Numbered from the stretch's first letter, positions 7,870 through 17,800 are shown. The stretch: 64,000 nucleotides of DNA from Methyloversatilis universalis FAM5 (GCF_000214035.2 NZ_AFHG01000057.1:226131-290130), one strand, 5' to 3'. Notes: generated by a model from the sequence alone, not told the origin. Program-made: numbers and translations.

Positions 7870-8364
7870 ATGAACAAACAGAAGAAAATGATTTCCGCAT
7901 TCGGTGCGGCATGGCTGGCGTGCGTGTGCGCACTGCCGGCGCAGGCGGATGAAGGCCATGTGCTGAGTCTGCAGTTCGGTCCCTACGTGCATCACTGGGA
8001 CCGCGACCCCGAACACAACAACACGCCGGGCATGCTGGGCCTGGAATACACGGCGCCGTCGCGCTGGCTGGCTGGCGCGTCCTTCCTGCGCAATTCGTTC
8101 GACCAGCCGACCGAGTACTACTACGCCGGCAAGCGCTGGGATCTCGACGGCCTGAGCCCCCATCTCTACGTCAAGGTGACTGCCGGCGCGCTGCTCGGCT
8201 ATACCGGGCGCTACGAGGACAAGATTCCCTTCAACCACAAGGGCACCGCTTTCGCCGTCATCCCGGCGCTCGGCTATCAGGTGGACCGCTACAGCGCGCA
8301 GGTGGCGCTGCTGGGTACCGCCGGCGTGATGTTTACCTTCGGCATAGACCTCGGACGCTGGTAA
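7870..8364 (+). CDS. Secreted outer-membrane beta-barrel-like protein (PagP-like pattern)
   Basis: 164-aa exported protein of uncertain function. The N-terminus MNKQKKMISAFGAAWL...ALPAQA is a signal peptide cleaved near residue 26. The rest alternates polar and aromatic residues with short turns (FGPYVHHWDRDPEHNN, GLEYTAPSRWLAGASFLRNS, YYYAGKRWD), resembling a small 8-stranded outer-membrane barrel and ending in a Gly-Arg-Trp terminus. Similar short proteins are annotated in relatives as PagP-like or, dubiously, as glycerol-phosphate transporters. ATG 7870 is preferred because the signal peptide begins there; an in-frame ATG at 7843 would add nine residues. It follows the bufferin operon in the same direction, but a link is only positional. 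Confidence 0.6.
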   Translation: MNKQKKMISAFGAAWLACVCALPAQADEGHVLSLQFGPYVHHWDRDPEHNNTPGMLGLEYTAPSRWLAGASFLRNSFDQPTEYYYAGKRWDLDGLSPHLYVKVTAGALLGYTGRYEDKIPFNHKGTAFAVIPALGYQVDRYSAQVALLGTAGVMFTFGIDLGRW

Positions 8365-8411
8365 GGCGGGGCTGAGGTAGTCTCCGGATGTTTCCGCAAC
8401 GGGGTTGAGTG

Positions 8412-8786
8412 ATGGCAATAGGCTGGCTGGGCGCAGTCAAGGCGGTGCCGTGGGGTGATGTGATCGCCGCCGCACCCACCGTGGTGCAGGGCGCGAATGC
8501 GCTGTGGGACCGGGTGGCGGGCAAGCGTCGCAGGGAGGACGCGCCGCCGCCGGTGCCGCCCGAGGGCGGTGTGGACGCGCGGACAGCGGCGCTGGAACAC
8601 GCGGTCGTCGAACTGCAGAAGGAGGCGCAGGCCGCCTCCCAGCTCATCCGCTCGCTGGCCGAGCAGAATGCGCAGCTGGTGCGCGAGATCGGCGCGCTGC
8701 GCCTGCGCATCCGGGTGCTGGCGGTGGCCGGCGCAGGGGGGCTGGTCGTGGCGGGTGTGGCGCTGGCCACCGTACTGTCGCGCTGA
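8412..8786 (+). CDS. Hypothetical coiled-coil protein with C-terminal membrane anchor
   Basis: 124-aa protein not recognised. N-terminal amphipathic part (MAIGWLGAVKAVPWGDVIAAAP), Pro-rich linker (APPPVPPEGG, about 43-52), heptad-like helix (ALEHAVVELQKEAQAASQLI onward, about 58-100) and one C-terminal transmembrane helix (VLAVAGAGGLVVAGVALATV). This looks like a tail-anchored coiled-coil protein. GTG at 8409 directly precedes ATG 8412; the ATG is chosen. A bidirectional terminator follows immediately. Confidence 0.6.
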   Translation: MAIGWLGAVKAVPWGDVIAAAPTVVQGANALWDRVAGKRRREDAPPPVPPEGGVDARTAALEHAVVELQKEAQAASQLIRSLAEQNAQLVREIGALRLRIRVLAVAGAGGLVVAGVALATVLSR

Positions 8787-8806
8787 GTACGCGCCGGCCG
8801 GCGCAT

Positions 8807-8839
8807 GAAAAAGGGCCGCCCCCAGGGCGGCCCTTTTTC
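8807..8839. terminator. Bidirectional Rho-independent terminator
   Basis: GAAAAAGGGCCGCC (8807-8820) pairs perfectly with GGCGGCCCTTTTTC (8826-8839) around a 5-nt loop. A-run and T-run flanks make it work for both the upstream plus-strand gene and the downstream minus-strand PEP-CTERM gene. Confidence 0.93.
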
Positions 8840-8853
8840 ATCGGCGATGCGGA

Positions 8854-9507
8854 TCAGCCGCGGCGGCGTGAAGCCAGGCCGACCAGACCGAGGCCGCCCA
8901 GCAGCAGTGCCCAGCTGCCGGGTTCCGGCACCGGCGTGATGCTGACCTGCAGGTTGTCGAGTCCGAAGGACTCATCGGACGAACCCTGGCTGTTCGGATA
9001 CTGGAATTCGAAGCGCACGGTGTCGGCGGTGTGGGCGAAGGTAAGCTCGACCCGGCGGGCACTGTCTACCCAGAAGCCATAGCCGCGATTGGCGTCGTTC
9101 TGGACCAGCGTGCTGCCCGGACCCTCCGAGCCGTTGGTTCCGTAGTTGCCGAACAGCTGTTCGATCAGCGTCACGTTGTCGGCGCGCAGCTGGAACATGT
9201 CGCCATACGGGAAGCCGCCCGGATTGCCGTCGATGCTGTCCCACAGCACCAGGTCGAAGCTCAGCGTGATGGCGGTGTGCGCCCCCAGATTGTTCAGCGT
9301 GAGTACCGCGGCATTGCTGCCTTCGACCCGCAGGTGCTGCTGGCCGAAGCCCAGGCTGGCGAAGCTGCCGGTCGACTGCACGGTGCCGGCGCCGCTCCAG
9401 CCGGCCGGCGTGCTGCCCGATTCGAAATCCTCGCCGTGCACCGTGGCGGCCTGGGCGACGCCGGCCGCAAGCAGCAGCGACGTGGCGAGGGCGTGTATGC
9501 GTTTCAT
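8854..9507 (-). CDS. PEP-CTERM sorting-domain protein (217 aa)
   Basis: Exported protein with signal peptide MKRIHALATSLLLAAGVAQA and a C-terminal PEP-CTERM anchor (VPEPGSWALLLGGLGLVGLA followed by SRRRG). This tripartite tail of Pro-Glu-Pro, a hydrophobic helix and basic residues is recognised by exosortase/EpsH systems, usually alongside exopolysaccharide synthesis. The body (HGEDFESGSTPAGWSG, LSFDLVLWDS, FGLDNLQVS) reads as a single beta-sandwich, lectin-like domain. The start at 9507 is set by the signal peptide and an AGAGG ribosome site. Function unknown; probably a surface or matrix protein. Confidence 0.88.
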   Translation of the reverse strand: MKRIHALATSLLLAAGVAQAATVHGEDFESGSTPAGWSGAGTVQSTGSFASLGFGQQHLRVEGSNAAVLTLNNLGAHTAITLSFDLVLWDSIDGNPGGFPYGDMFQLRADNVTLIEQLFGNYGTNGSEGPGSTLVQNDANRGYGFWVDSARRVELTFAHTADTVRFEFQYPNSQGSSDESFGLDNLQVSITPVPEPGSWALLLGGLGLVGLASRRRG

Positions 9508-9624
9508 GGACTGACCTCTCTGTTGGGTGTTGTCCGTCCATGATGGCGCGCCCGGATCTGCGGTCAAGTCCCGCAAACAGGGGGGTGTGCAGTTCGTGGC
9601 ACTTCTTCCCGCGCTTGCTTTCCG

Positions 9625-9666
9625 GCGATGGCCGTGCTCAGGCGATGGCCGTGCTCAGGCGATGGC
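9625..9666. repeat. 17-bp tandem repeat (2.5 copies) over a gene's stop codon
   Basis: GCGATGGCCGTGCTCAG occurs at 9625-9641 and 9642-9658, and its first eight bases recur at 9659-9666. The stop codon of the four-helix-bundle gene (9655-9657 on the minus strand) lies in the second copy. It looks like recent slippage at the gene's 3' end. Confidence 0.8.
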
Positions 9667-10107
9667 GCGGTACTGGTCGCGCAGCAGGCGGATACGGTCG
9701 TGGCTCTGGCGTGCCGCCCGCAGCTGGTGCTCGACCATGAGCCGGATGTCCGCCGGCAGCGACTGCGACAGCGCATCCCGGTAACGCGTCAGTGCCCTGT
9801 CCTCAGCGCGTTCGGCCTCGTTCAGCATGGCCAGGTTGTCGTCGCCGGGCAGCGTGCTGCGCAGACTGACCCAGCCGCGATGAAGCGCGCCGCTCACCGA
9901 GCCGCTGGCGTCCGGCTCGACGCCGCTGCGGGACACCACGTTCTGCAGCGTTTCCGCGGCACTGCGGTAGGCATCGGCGCGTTCGCGGAACAGTGTCTTG
10001 AGCTGACTGGCCTGCGCGTGCGTCGCGCAGGCGTTGAAACCGTGTTCGCCGTCGCGACAGGTGGCGATCAGGGCGTTCAGGGTGTCGGTGTAGTGCGCTG
10101 CACTCAT
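9655..10107 (-). CDS. PA2169/DUF2383-type four-helix-bundle protein
   Basis: 150-aa, all-helical ferritin-like protein. Segments TDTLNALIATCRDGEHGF, LKTLFRERADAYRSAAETLQ, DNLAMLNEAERAEDRALTRY and MVEHQLRAARQSHDRIRLLR correspond to the four helices of the PA2169/DUF2383 family, a stress-associated family of unknown function. Glu and His residues recur where metal ligands lie in ferritin-like folds, but I cannot confirm metal binding. The ATG at 10107 (MSAAHYTDTLNAL) has an AGGAGAAAG site just upstream. It stands alone between the chemoreceptor and the PEP-CTERM gene. Confidence 0.82.
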   Translation of the reverse strand: MSAAHYTDTLNALIATCRDGEHGFNACATHAQASQLKTLFRERADAYRSAAETLQNVVSRSGVEPDASGSVSGALHRGWVSLRSTLPGDDNLAMLNEAERAEDRALTRYRDALSQSLPADIRLMVEHQLRAARQSHDRIRLLRDQYRAIA

Positions 10108-10170
10108 GGGCTTTCTCCTGGCGTGAGGAAGCGGCCATGGCCGCCTGTTCCCCATGCTAGGAGGGCCCGT

Positions 10171-10194
10171 GCCGGGCGCGTGTGGGCGCCCGGC
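10171..10194 (-). terminator. GC-rich hairpin downstream of the chemoreceptor gene
   Basis: GCCGGGCGC (10171-10179) pairs with GCGCCCGGC (10186-10194) around a 6-nt loop, 40 bases after the chemoreceptor stop. No T-run follows, so it is a weak or Rho-assisted terminator at best. Confidence 0.45.
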
Positions 10195-10233
10195 GCAGGG
10201 TCGCGTAGTCCTGCGCCGACGGCCGCGGCGCCC

Positions 10234-12237
10234 TTACAGCCGGAAGCGGCCCACCAGATCGCCCAGGTGATCGGAGGCGCGACCGATCTGCCCCAGCGTT
10301 GCCGAAGTGTGCTGGATGGCGTCGTCGGTGCTCTGCACCACGCCCGACGCCTGTTCGGCCGACTGCGCCAGCGCGGTGGTGGCGGCCGACTGTTCCTGCG
10401 TGGCTTCGGCAATTTCGCGCACCCGTTCGGCGGCGCGCTGCATGCCTGCCTCGATGCCGGCGATTTCCTCCGCCACCCGCGCGGCCCGCTCGACACCGGC
10501 TTCCACCGCTTCGCGGGTCGTATGCATGCTGCTGACCGCTTCACCGGTGTCGCTGCGCATGGCGTCTATCATGTCGCGGATTTCGGTGGTGGCGCTGCTG
10601 GTGCGCTCGGCCAGCTTGCGCACCTCGTCCGCCACCACCGCGAAGCCGCGGCCCTGTTCGCCGGCGCGCGCCGCCTCGATCGCCGCGTTCAGCGCCAGCA
10701 GATTGGTCTGGTCGGCGATTTCGCGGATCACCTGCACGATGCCGTTGATCTGCAGCGAACGTTCCGCCAGCCCGTTCAGCGAACCGGCCAAGGTTTCCAT
10801 GCTGCCGGCGATGTCGCGCATGTGGGCCTGCATGTCCTGCACCACCATGCCGCTGCGTTGCGAGGCGGCGCAGGTGTCCAGCATGACGCCATTGGCTTCG
10901 CCGGCATGGCTGGCGATGTGGCCGATGGACACCGTGATTTCCTCGATGGTGGCGGCGTTGTCGCCGGTGGTGCCGGCCAGCGTGCGGGAGCTGTCGGCAA
11001 TGCGGCCGGTGGCGTCGGACACGTCGCGGATGCCGCCCACCAGGGTCTGGCTCTGGTCACGTACCTCGATGAACATGCGCTGCAGGCTGGCGAGGAAGGC
11101 GTTCACCGAACGCGCGACCAGACCCAGTTCGTCCTGGCTGCCGGTGTCCGGCAGGCGGCGCGTCAGGTCGCCCTCGCCACCGGCCAGCGCCTGCATGGCT
11201 TCGGCCAGGGTCTGCAGCGGACGGGTGAGGGCGCGCAGCAGCAGGAAAAGCACGCCGGCGGTCAGCAGCACGCTGACGATGCCCATCACGATGGCGGTGT
11301 TGCGCAGTGCGTCGGCCGAGGCGGTGATGACCGATTCCGGCACCGACACCACGCTGCCCCACCAGGCGTCGCTGTCGCTCAGCGAAACACGCTGCAGGAA
11401 GTGGCGTACGCCGGCGGCATCCTTCCACTGCAGTGCGCGGCCTTCGCGCAGCGCCGCCAGCGCCTCTTCCGGCAGGCCTTCCGCCGGTTTGCCGATGCGG
11501 GCGGCATCCGGATGGGCGACCACCAGACCGGACGGCGCGTACAGCGCAACCGTGCCGACATCGAACGGGCGGATGCGGCCCAGATCCTCGGCCAGCGCGC
11601 CCAGACCCATATCCACCCCGGCGATGCCGGCGAAACGGCCATTCACCTGCAGCGGCACCACCAGCGAGGTGATCAGCATCTTGCGGCCGCCGACCACGTA
11701 CTCATAGGGCTCGGCCAGGAAGGCGCGGCCGGTCTTCTTCGGCTGCTGGTAATAGTCACCGGCGCCCGGCTTGTCGTAGTCGACCAGCGGCTCCAGATTC
11801 AGCGTATTGCCGCTGCGGTTCCAGTACGGCACGAAGCGGCCGCTGGCGTCGTGGCCGGGCGTGCCGGCGAATTCGGCATCACGGCCGTCAAAGGCATTCG
11901 GTTCCCAGCCGGTGTAGACGCCGAGCAGGCCCGGACGGCCGTCCAGCGTGCGGCGCAGCTGGCGATTGACCGCTTCGCGGTCCGGTACGCCCTTGGCGCG
12001 CAGGCCTTCCAGCGACAGCGCGAGGGTGGAGGACACCGCCAGGGCGCCGTCCAGACGGGCGCCGACGTCGTGCGCGGTGGCCGCGGCCACGCCTTCGGCG
12101 CGGGCCAGACCCTGTTCGAGTACGGCCTGCTGGCTGCGCCAGGCCAGCACACCCAGCGTGACCGAGAAGCAGAGCAGTACGGTAATGACAGTTGCAGCCA
12201 GCAGCTTGGTACGCAGGCTCAGGGAGGAGAGCGTCAT
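10234..12237 (-). CDS. Methyl-accepting chemotaxis protein with dCache-type sensor
   Basis: 667-aa transmembrane chemoreceptor. TM1 at about residues 9-33, then a periplasmic double-Cache sensor to about 310 ([17 protein letters not shown] and [16 protein letters not shown] are typical Cache segments). TM2 lies at about 312-335, a HAMP domain follows ([22 protein letters not shown]), then the signalling domain with hairpin tip around residues 508-545 ([20 protein letters not shown]). It would control the flagellar or pilus bias through CheA/CheW, which are not encoded here. The ligand is unknown; dCache sensors often bind amino or organic acids. ATG 12237 has AGAGGT upstream. A longer upstream reading frame is non-coding. 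Confidence 0.93.
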   Translation of the reverse strand: MTLSSLSLRTKLLAATVITVLLCFSVTLGVLAWRSQQAVLEQGLARAEGVAAATAHDVGARLDGALAVSSTLALSLEGLRAKGVPDREAVNRQLRRTLDGRPGLLGVYTGWEPNAFDGRDAEFAGTPGHDASGRFVPYWNRSGNTLNLEPLVDYDKPGAGDYYQQPKKTGRAFLAEPYEYVVGGRKMLITSLVVPLQVNGRFAGIAGVDMGLGALAEDLGRIRPFDVGTVALYAPSGLVVAHPDAARIGKPAEGLPEEALAALREGRALQWKDAAGVRHFLQRVSLSDSDAWWGSVVSVPESVITASADALRNTAIVMGIVSVLLTAGVLFLLLRALTRPLQTLAEAMQALAGGEGDLTRRLPDTGSQDELGLVARSVNAFLASLQRMFIEVRDQSQTLVGGIRDVSDATGRIADSSRTLAGTTGDNAATIEEITVSIGHIASHAGEANGVMLDTCAASQRSGMVVQDMQAHMRDIAGSMETLAGSLNGLAERSLQINGIVQVIREIADQTNLLALNAAIEAARAGEQGRGFAVVADEVRKLAERTSSATTEIRDMIDAMRSDTGEAVSSMHTTREAVEAGVERAARVAEEIAGIEAGMQRAAERVREIAEATQEQSAATTALAQSAEQASGVVQSTDDAIQHTSATLGQIGRASDHLGDLVGRFRL

Positions 12238-12315
12238 GGTCGTGACCTCTATCAGTAGGGACTTATCATTGACGGCGGTCAACAAAGCTTTCTTCAATGT
12301 TTCTTTAAAAGAATC

Positions 12316-12336
12316 TTTTGTGCACAGCACACAAAA
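12316..12336. promoter_or_regulatory. Inverted repeat upstream of the chemoreceptor gene
   Basis: TTTTGTG (12316-12322), 7 bases, CACAAAA (12330-12336), in a locally AT-rich stretch about 80 bases before the chemoreceptor start. It could be an operator; no matching regulator is recognised. The 12238-12420 interval otherwise shows no gene. Confidence 0.4.
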
Positions 12337-12420
12337 ATTGTCACAGGCTGGATACGTTTGCGGCGAGCGGCTATCGTGGCAGCCGGTTCTGTTTCCCTTC
12401 CGCTTCCCCTCCTTTCCGCT

Positions 12421-13017
12421 GTGGATATCCAGACACCCCGCCTGCTGCTGAAACCGATGAGCGCCGACTTCCTGCGCGCGTCGGCCGGCGGGGCGGGCGC
12501 TGAACTGCTGTCGCCGCTGATCGGTGCCCGCGTGGCGCCGGACTGGTGTGCGGAGCGCGATCTGGCCGCGCTGCGGCTGGCCGACCTGAGCGCCGATCCG
12601 GACTACGGGCCGTGGTCGGTGCGCGCCCTGGTGCTGCGCGACAGCGGCGAAATGGTGGGCCACGCCGGCTTCCACACCCGGCCCGGGCCCGACTACCTGG
12701 CGCCGTACGCGCGGGACGGGGTGGAAATCGGCTATGCGGTCTATCCGCCCTACCGCCGTCAGGGGTACGCCCGTGAAGCGCTGCAGGCCCTGCTGCGCTG
12801 GGCCCACGTCGAGCACGGCGTGCCGCGCTTCATCGCCTCGGTGAAACCGGACAACTTGGCTTCATGCGCGCTGCTGGCGGCGACCGGGTTCTTCCGCATC
12901 GCCTCCTTCATCGACGAGGTGGATGGTCTGGAATACGTGATGCGGCTGGACCCGCCGGCACTGCGCCGGCTGCTGAGAGGGCGCGGGCCGCTCAGTCCGG
13001 CAGCCCGAACACGATGA
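12421..13017 (+). CDS. GNAT-family N-acetyltransferase (RimJ/RimL-like)
   Basis: 198-aa acetyl-CoA-dependent acyltransferase. [11 protein letters not shown] at the N-terminus and the acetyl-CoA loop [18 protein letters not shown] (R-x-x-G-x-A) are diagnostic, followed by [17 protein letters not shown], the usual motif-B helix. Substrate unknown; the RimJ/RimL branch acetylates ribosomal proteins or small amines. The start is uncertain: GTG 12421 gives the canonical beginning (V)DIQTPRLLL but lacks a good ribosome site. Its 3' end overlaps the convergent quinoprotein gene by 26 bases. Confidence 0.82.
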   Translation: MDIQTPRLLLKPMSADFLRASAGGAGAELLSPLIGARVAPDWCAERDLAALRLADLSADPDYGPWSVRALVLRDSGEMVGHAGFHTRPGPDYLAPYARDGVEIGYAVYPPYRRQGYAREALQALLRWAHVEHGVPRFIASVKPDNLASCALLAATGFFRIASFIDEVDGLEYVMRLDPPALRRLLRGRGPLSPAARTR

Positions 13018-14743
13018 CCGCGTCGCCCTGGCGGTAGCCCCAGATTGCGCTGCCGCCGGCCGCGACCGCGACATAGGGCCGGCCGTCCAGCACATAGCCG
13101 ATCGGCGGCGCGTTGACGCCGGCGCCGGTCTGGAAGTGCCACAGGCGTTTTCCAGAGAGACTGTCGAAGGCGGACAGATGGCCGTTGCCTTCGCCGGTGA
13201 ACACCACGCCGGACTTCAGTGCCAGTACGCCGCCGATCAGCGGCTGGTCGGTCTTCACGCTCCAGCGCAGCCGGCCGCGCTGCTTCAGGTCCAGTGCAGC
13301 CAGCACACCCCAGCGCGCTTCGTCCGCCGGCTCCATGCTGTCGTAGCGGCCGGCCGGGCGGTCGGCGGTGGCCGCGCTTTCCTTGATCCAGTAGCGCATC
13401 GGCAGGTGCATGGCGGCGACGAAGGCCAGGCCGCGGCCGCCATCCACCGCCGCCGGCGACCAGTTCACGCCGCCCGCCACGCCCGGCGTGATGCGGGTGC
13501 CCTCGCGGCTGGCGGCCGCGAACAGGTTGTCCTGCGGCACGAAGGCGTCCGAGCGGTACAGCAGCGCGCCGGTCGCGCGGTCATGCACGTAGAACCAGCC
13601 CAGCTTGGACGCCTGACCGACTGCCGGAACGACGCGTCCGCCCGGCTCGCGGTGGTCGAACAGCACCGGCGGACTGGCGACGTCGTAACCCCACTTGTCG
13701 TGCGGAATCTGCTGCCAGTGCCAGGCGTAGCGGCCGGTCTTCGCGTCGACCGCGATCAGCGAGGCGGTATACAGATTGTCGCCCGGGCGCGTGCTGTCAT
13801 TGATCTGCGGGCTGGGGTTGCCGGTGCCGAAGTAGAGCAGGCCGGTCTTCGCGTCATAGGCCGGCGCGTTCCACACCGAGCCCCCGCCGTACTCCCAGGC
13901 GTCGCGATGGCGATCGGCGTTCGCGCGCTCTTCGGCGATGTTCCGGTTCAGCGGCAGGCCGTCGCCGGTACGTTCGACGAAATCACCTTCCCAGCCACCG
14001 TCCGCCGGCTTGCGCACGGTGTCGAACTGCCACACCCGCTGGCCGGTCTTCGCGTCGAAAGCGGCCAGAAAGCCGATGCCGCCGTATTTGCCGGCGATGC
14101 CCACCACCGCGGCCAGCTGGCCAGCCCGGCCCTGGGCGTCGATGTGCAGGCCGTAGCCCACGCCGTTGATGCCGACGATCACCTTGCCGTCGACCACCAG
14201 CGGCGCGGCTGCCGCGCCCACGCCCGAACCGCCGCCCACCTCGCCCTTGATGCCGGCGCCGCTTTCGGTGATCGCGTTGTCCGGCCGGGCCAGTTCGATG
14301 TCCCACAGCGGCTTGCCGCTTGCGGCGTCGAGGGCCACCAGGCGCGCATCGACCGTGGCCACGAACACCCGGCCGTCGTCCACCGCGACGCCGCGGTTGG
14401 CCGGGCCGCAGCACAGCTTCTCGCTGCGCTTGCTGTGGGTGTAGCGCCACAGTTCGACGCCAGTGCGCGCGTCCAGCGCCACCACGTGCGAGCCGGGCAG
14501 CGACACGTATATCTTCCCGCCGGTCACGATGGGCGTGGCCTGGAAGGTGGCGGCGATGCCGCTCTGGTAGATCCATTTCGGGACCAGTTTCTTCACGCTT
14601 CTCGGCGTGATGCCCGGCAGGTCGGCCAGCCGGGTGTTGGCGTAGTCCAGGCCAAAGGTGGGCCAGTCGCGGTCGGCGGCATGAACGGCCGGCGCGAACA
14701 GCAGTGCGGCGAGCAGCGGCGTGGCGGTCAGGAAGCGGCGCAT
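12992..14743 (-). CDS. Quinoprotein (PQQ-dependent dehydrogenase-like), periplasmic, divergent active site
   Basis: 583-aa eight-bladed beta-propeller of the PQQ dehydrogenase family, with signal peptide MRRFLTATPLLAALLFAPAVHA. Propeller blades show repeated AxDAxTGxxLW motifs. Cys111-Cys112 (KLCCGPANRG) match the vicinal disulfide over PQQ, and GTGNPSP (307-313, Asn309) matches the metal-binding Asn. Family members read HDxWDYD or HDLWDMD at the catalytic Asp; here it is HDKWGYD, with Gly352 in the catalytic position and Asp354 kept. The metal-ligand Glu region (GVSGAEYG in methanol dehydrogenase) is interrupted by about 25 residues and carries Lys. There is no C-terminal cytochrome domain. 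It may be an altered-specificity enzyme or a non-enzymatic quinoprotein. It is divergent from dnaE. Confidence 0.82.
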   Translation of the reverse strand: MRRFLTATPLLAALLFAPAVHAADRDWPTFGLDYANTRLADLPGITPRSVKKLVPKWIYQSGIAATFQATPIVTGGKIYVSLPGSHVVALDARTGVELWRYTHSKRSEKLCCGPANRGVAVDDGRVFVATVDARLVALDAASGKPLWDIELARPDNAITESGAGIKGEVGGGSGVGAAAAPLVVDGKVIVGINGVGYGLHIDAQGRAGQLAAVVGIAGKYGGIGFLAAFDAKTGQRVWQFDTVRKPADGGWEGDFVERTGDGLPLNRNIAEERANADRHRDAWEYGGGSVWNAPAYDAKTGLLYFGTGNPSPQINDSTRPGDNLYTASLIAVDAKTGRYAWHWQQIPHDKWGYDVASPPVLFDHREPGGRVVPAVGQASKLGWFYVHDRATGALLYRSDAFVPQDNLFAAASREGTRITPGVAGGVNWSPAAVDGGRGLAFVAAMHLPMRYWIKESAATADRPAGRYDSMEPADEARWGVLAALDLKQRGRLRWSVKTDQPLIGGVLALKSGVVFTGEGNGHLSAFDSLSGKRLWHFQTGAGVNAPPIGYVLDGRPYVAVAAGGSAIWGYRQGDAVIVFGLPD

Positions 14744-14819
14744 GGCGGTCCCGGTTTCACGTAAAGCGCCGATGATAGGCCCGCGCGGCCCGGTTACGGC
14801 ACGCGTCGCGTGCCCGACG

Positions 14820-14825
14820 TAAAAT
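14820..14825 (+). promoter_or_regulatory. Putative -10 element of dnaE
   Basis: TAAAAT ends 7 bases before the dnaE ATG at 14833, and no Shine-Dalgarno lies between. Transcription from it would begin at or next to the start codon. The -35 is not clear. Confidence 0.4.
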
Positions 14826-14832
14826 CCGACGG

Positions 14833-17800
14833 ATGAGCTCCGACAGCATCGACACCCCCCAGGCCGCACCGGCCACGCCCCCCTTCGTTCATCTCCGCGT
14901 CCACAGCGAATATTCGGTGGTGGATGGCATCGTCACGGTCGACGCCGCGGTCAAGGCCGCCGCGAAGGACGGCATGCCGGCGCTGGCGCTGTCCGATCTC
15001 GCCAACGTGTTCGCGCTGGTCAAGCTGTACAAGACCGCGCGCGGCAAGGGCGTGAAGCCGATCTGCGCGGTCGACGTCTACATCACGAATGACGCCGAGC
15101 GCGACAAGCCGCACCGGCTGCTGCTGCTGGCGCGCAACCGCGAGGGCTACGGCACGATCTGCCGGCTGCTCACCCGTGCCTATCTGGAGAACAAGTACCG
15201 TGGCCGCGCAGAAATCCGTCGCGACTGGTTCGAGCGCGACGCCGAGGGCACGGCCGGGCTGATCGCGCTGTCCGGCGCGATGCAGGGCGATGTCGGCGTG
15301 GCGCTGCTGGCCGGCAACATGGAGTCGGCCCGCAGGGCTGCCGCCGAATGGCTGCGCCTGTTCGACGGCGAGTACTGCATCGAGCTGCAGCGCGCCGGGC
15401 ACCCGAACACCGAGGCCTACATCGCCGACGCCTGCGCGCTGGCGTCCGAACTGGACATTCCGGTGGTGGCGACGCATCCGGTGCAGTTCATGGCGCAGGA
15501 AGACTTCAAGGCGCACGAAGTGCGCGTGTGCATCGCCCAGGGCTATGTGCTGACCGACAAGCGGCGTCCGCGCGAATTCACCGAACAGCAGTATTTCAAG
15601 ACCACGGCCGAAATGGCCGAACTGTTCGCCGACATTCCGGAAGCGCTGGCCAACGCGGTCGAGATCGCGCGCCGCTGCAACCTCACGCTGACGCTGGGCA
15701 AGAACTATCTGCCGCAGTTCCCGACACCGCCGGGCATGACCATCGACGAATTCATGATCGCCGAGGCGAAGGACGGGCTGGAAAAGCGGCTGGTGCAGCT
15801 CTATCCGGACGAGGCGCTGCGTGAACAGAAGCGGCCGGAATACGAGGCGCGGCTCAAGTTCGAGTGCGACACCATCATCCAGATGGGCTTTCCCGGCTAC
15901 TTCCTCATCGTGGCCGACTTCATCAACTGGGCCAAGAAGAACGGCGTGCCGGTCGGTCCGGGCCGGGGCTCCGGCGCCGGTTCGCTGGTTGCCTATTCCC
16001 TGGGCATCACCGACCTCGACCCGCTGGCCTACGCGCTGCTGTTCGAGCGCTTCCTGAACCCGGAGCGGGTGTCCATGCCCGACTTCGACGTGGACTTCTG
16101 CCAGGACAACCGCTGGAAGGTGATCGAGTACGTGCGCCAGAAGTACGGCGCCGACGCGGTGAGCCAGATCGCCACCTACGGCACCATGGCGTCGCGCGCG
16201 GTGATCCGCGACGTGGGCCGGGTGCTGGACATGGGCTACAACTTCTGCGACCAGCTGTCCAAGCTGATTCCGGTGGTGCAGAACAAGCCGCTGTCGCTGG
16301 CCGAGGCGCGCGAACAGGCACCGCAGCTGGCCGAACGCGAACAGGCGGAAGAGGAAGTGGCCGAACTGCTGCGCCTGTGCGAGCCGCTCGAAGGCCTGAC
16401 CCGCGGCGTCGGCATGCACGCCGGTGGCGTGCTGATCGCGCCGGGCAAGCTCACCGACTTCTGTCCGCTCTACCAGCAGGACGGCGACGACGCGTCGCCG
16501 GTGAGCCAGTTCGACAAGGACGACGTCGAAGCCATCGGCCTGGTGAAGTTCGACTTTCTCGGCCTGCGCAACCTGACCATTATCGAACTGGCGGTCGACT
16601 ACATCGAGCGCATGACCGGTGAGCGGCCCGACCTGCTGAGCCTGCCCTTCACCGATCCGGCGGCCTACCAGATACTGAAGGACGCCAACACCACCGCCAT
16701 CTTCCAGCTTGAATCCGAGGGCATGAAGAAGCTGCTCGGCAAGCTGGCGCCCGACCGCTTCGAGGACATCATCGCGGTGCTGGCGCTCTACCGTCCGGGC
16801 CCGCTGGGTTCGGGCATGGTCGATGACTTCATCCTGCGCAAGAAGGGCCAGCAGGCGATCGACTATTTCCACCCTGACCTGGAAGCCTGCCTGTCGCCGA
16901 CCTATGGCGTCATCGTGTATCAGGAACAGGTGATGCAGATTTCGCAGATCATCGGCGGCTATACGCTCGGTGGCGCGGACATGCTGCGCCGGGCCATGGG
17001 CAAGAAGAAGCCGGAGGAAATGGCCAAGCACCGGGAAACCATCGCCGCCGGTGCGAAGGAGAAGGGCTACGACCCGGCGCTGGCCGAACAGCTGTTCGAC
17101 CTGATGACCAAGTTCGCGGAGTACGGCTTCAACAAGTCGCACACCGCCGCCTACGCGGTCGTCACCTATCACACCGCCTGGCTGAAGGCCCACCACTGCG
17201 CCGCCTTCATGGCCGCGTCGCTGTCGTCCGACATGGACAACACCGACACGGTGAACATCTTCTATCTGGACGCGAAGAAGAACCGGCTCACCGTGCTGCC
17301 GCCGGACGTGAACCAGTCCGAATACCGCTTCGTGCCGGTGTCGCGCAGCGAAATCCGCTACGGCCTCGGGGCGGTCAAGGGCACCGGCGAACAGGCGGTG
17401 AACTGCATCCTGGAAGCGCGCAAGTCCGGCGGACCGTTCAAGGACATTTTCGATTTCTGTTCGCGGGTGGATCGCCGCATGGTGAACCGCCGCACCATCG
17501 AGGCGCTGATCCGCGCCGGCGCCTTCGACACCACGATCTCCGGCACGCCGCACGACCGCAACACGCTGATGAGCAGCGTCGCGCTGGCGATGGAAGCGGC
17601 CGAACAGGCGGCGGCCAACGCGCACCAGGGCGGGCTGTTCGACGACGCGCCCAGTGGCACCGGCGCGCGCGCGCCGGAATATGTCGCCTGCAAGCCGTGG
17701 AGCGAACGCGAAAAGCTGGCCAACGAAAAGCAGGCGCTCGGCTTCTACCTGTCCGGGCACCCGTACAACAGCTATGCGCAGGAGTTCTCGCGCTTCGCCC

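Noticed and set aside
9628-12258. 876-aa plus-strand frame opposite the chemoreceptor
   Set aside because: Antisense to an intact methyl-accepting protein; repetitive His/Gln/Val composition.
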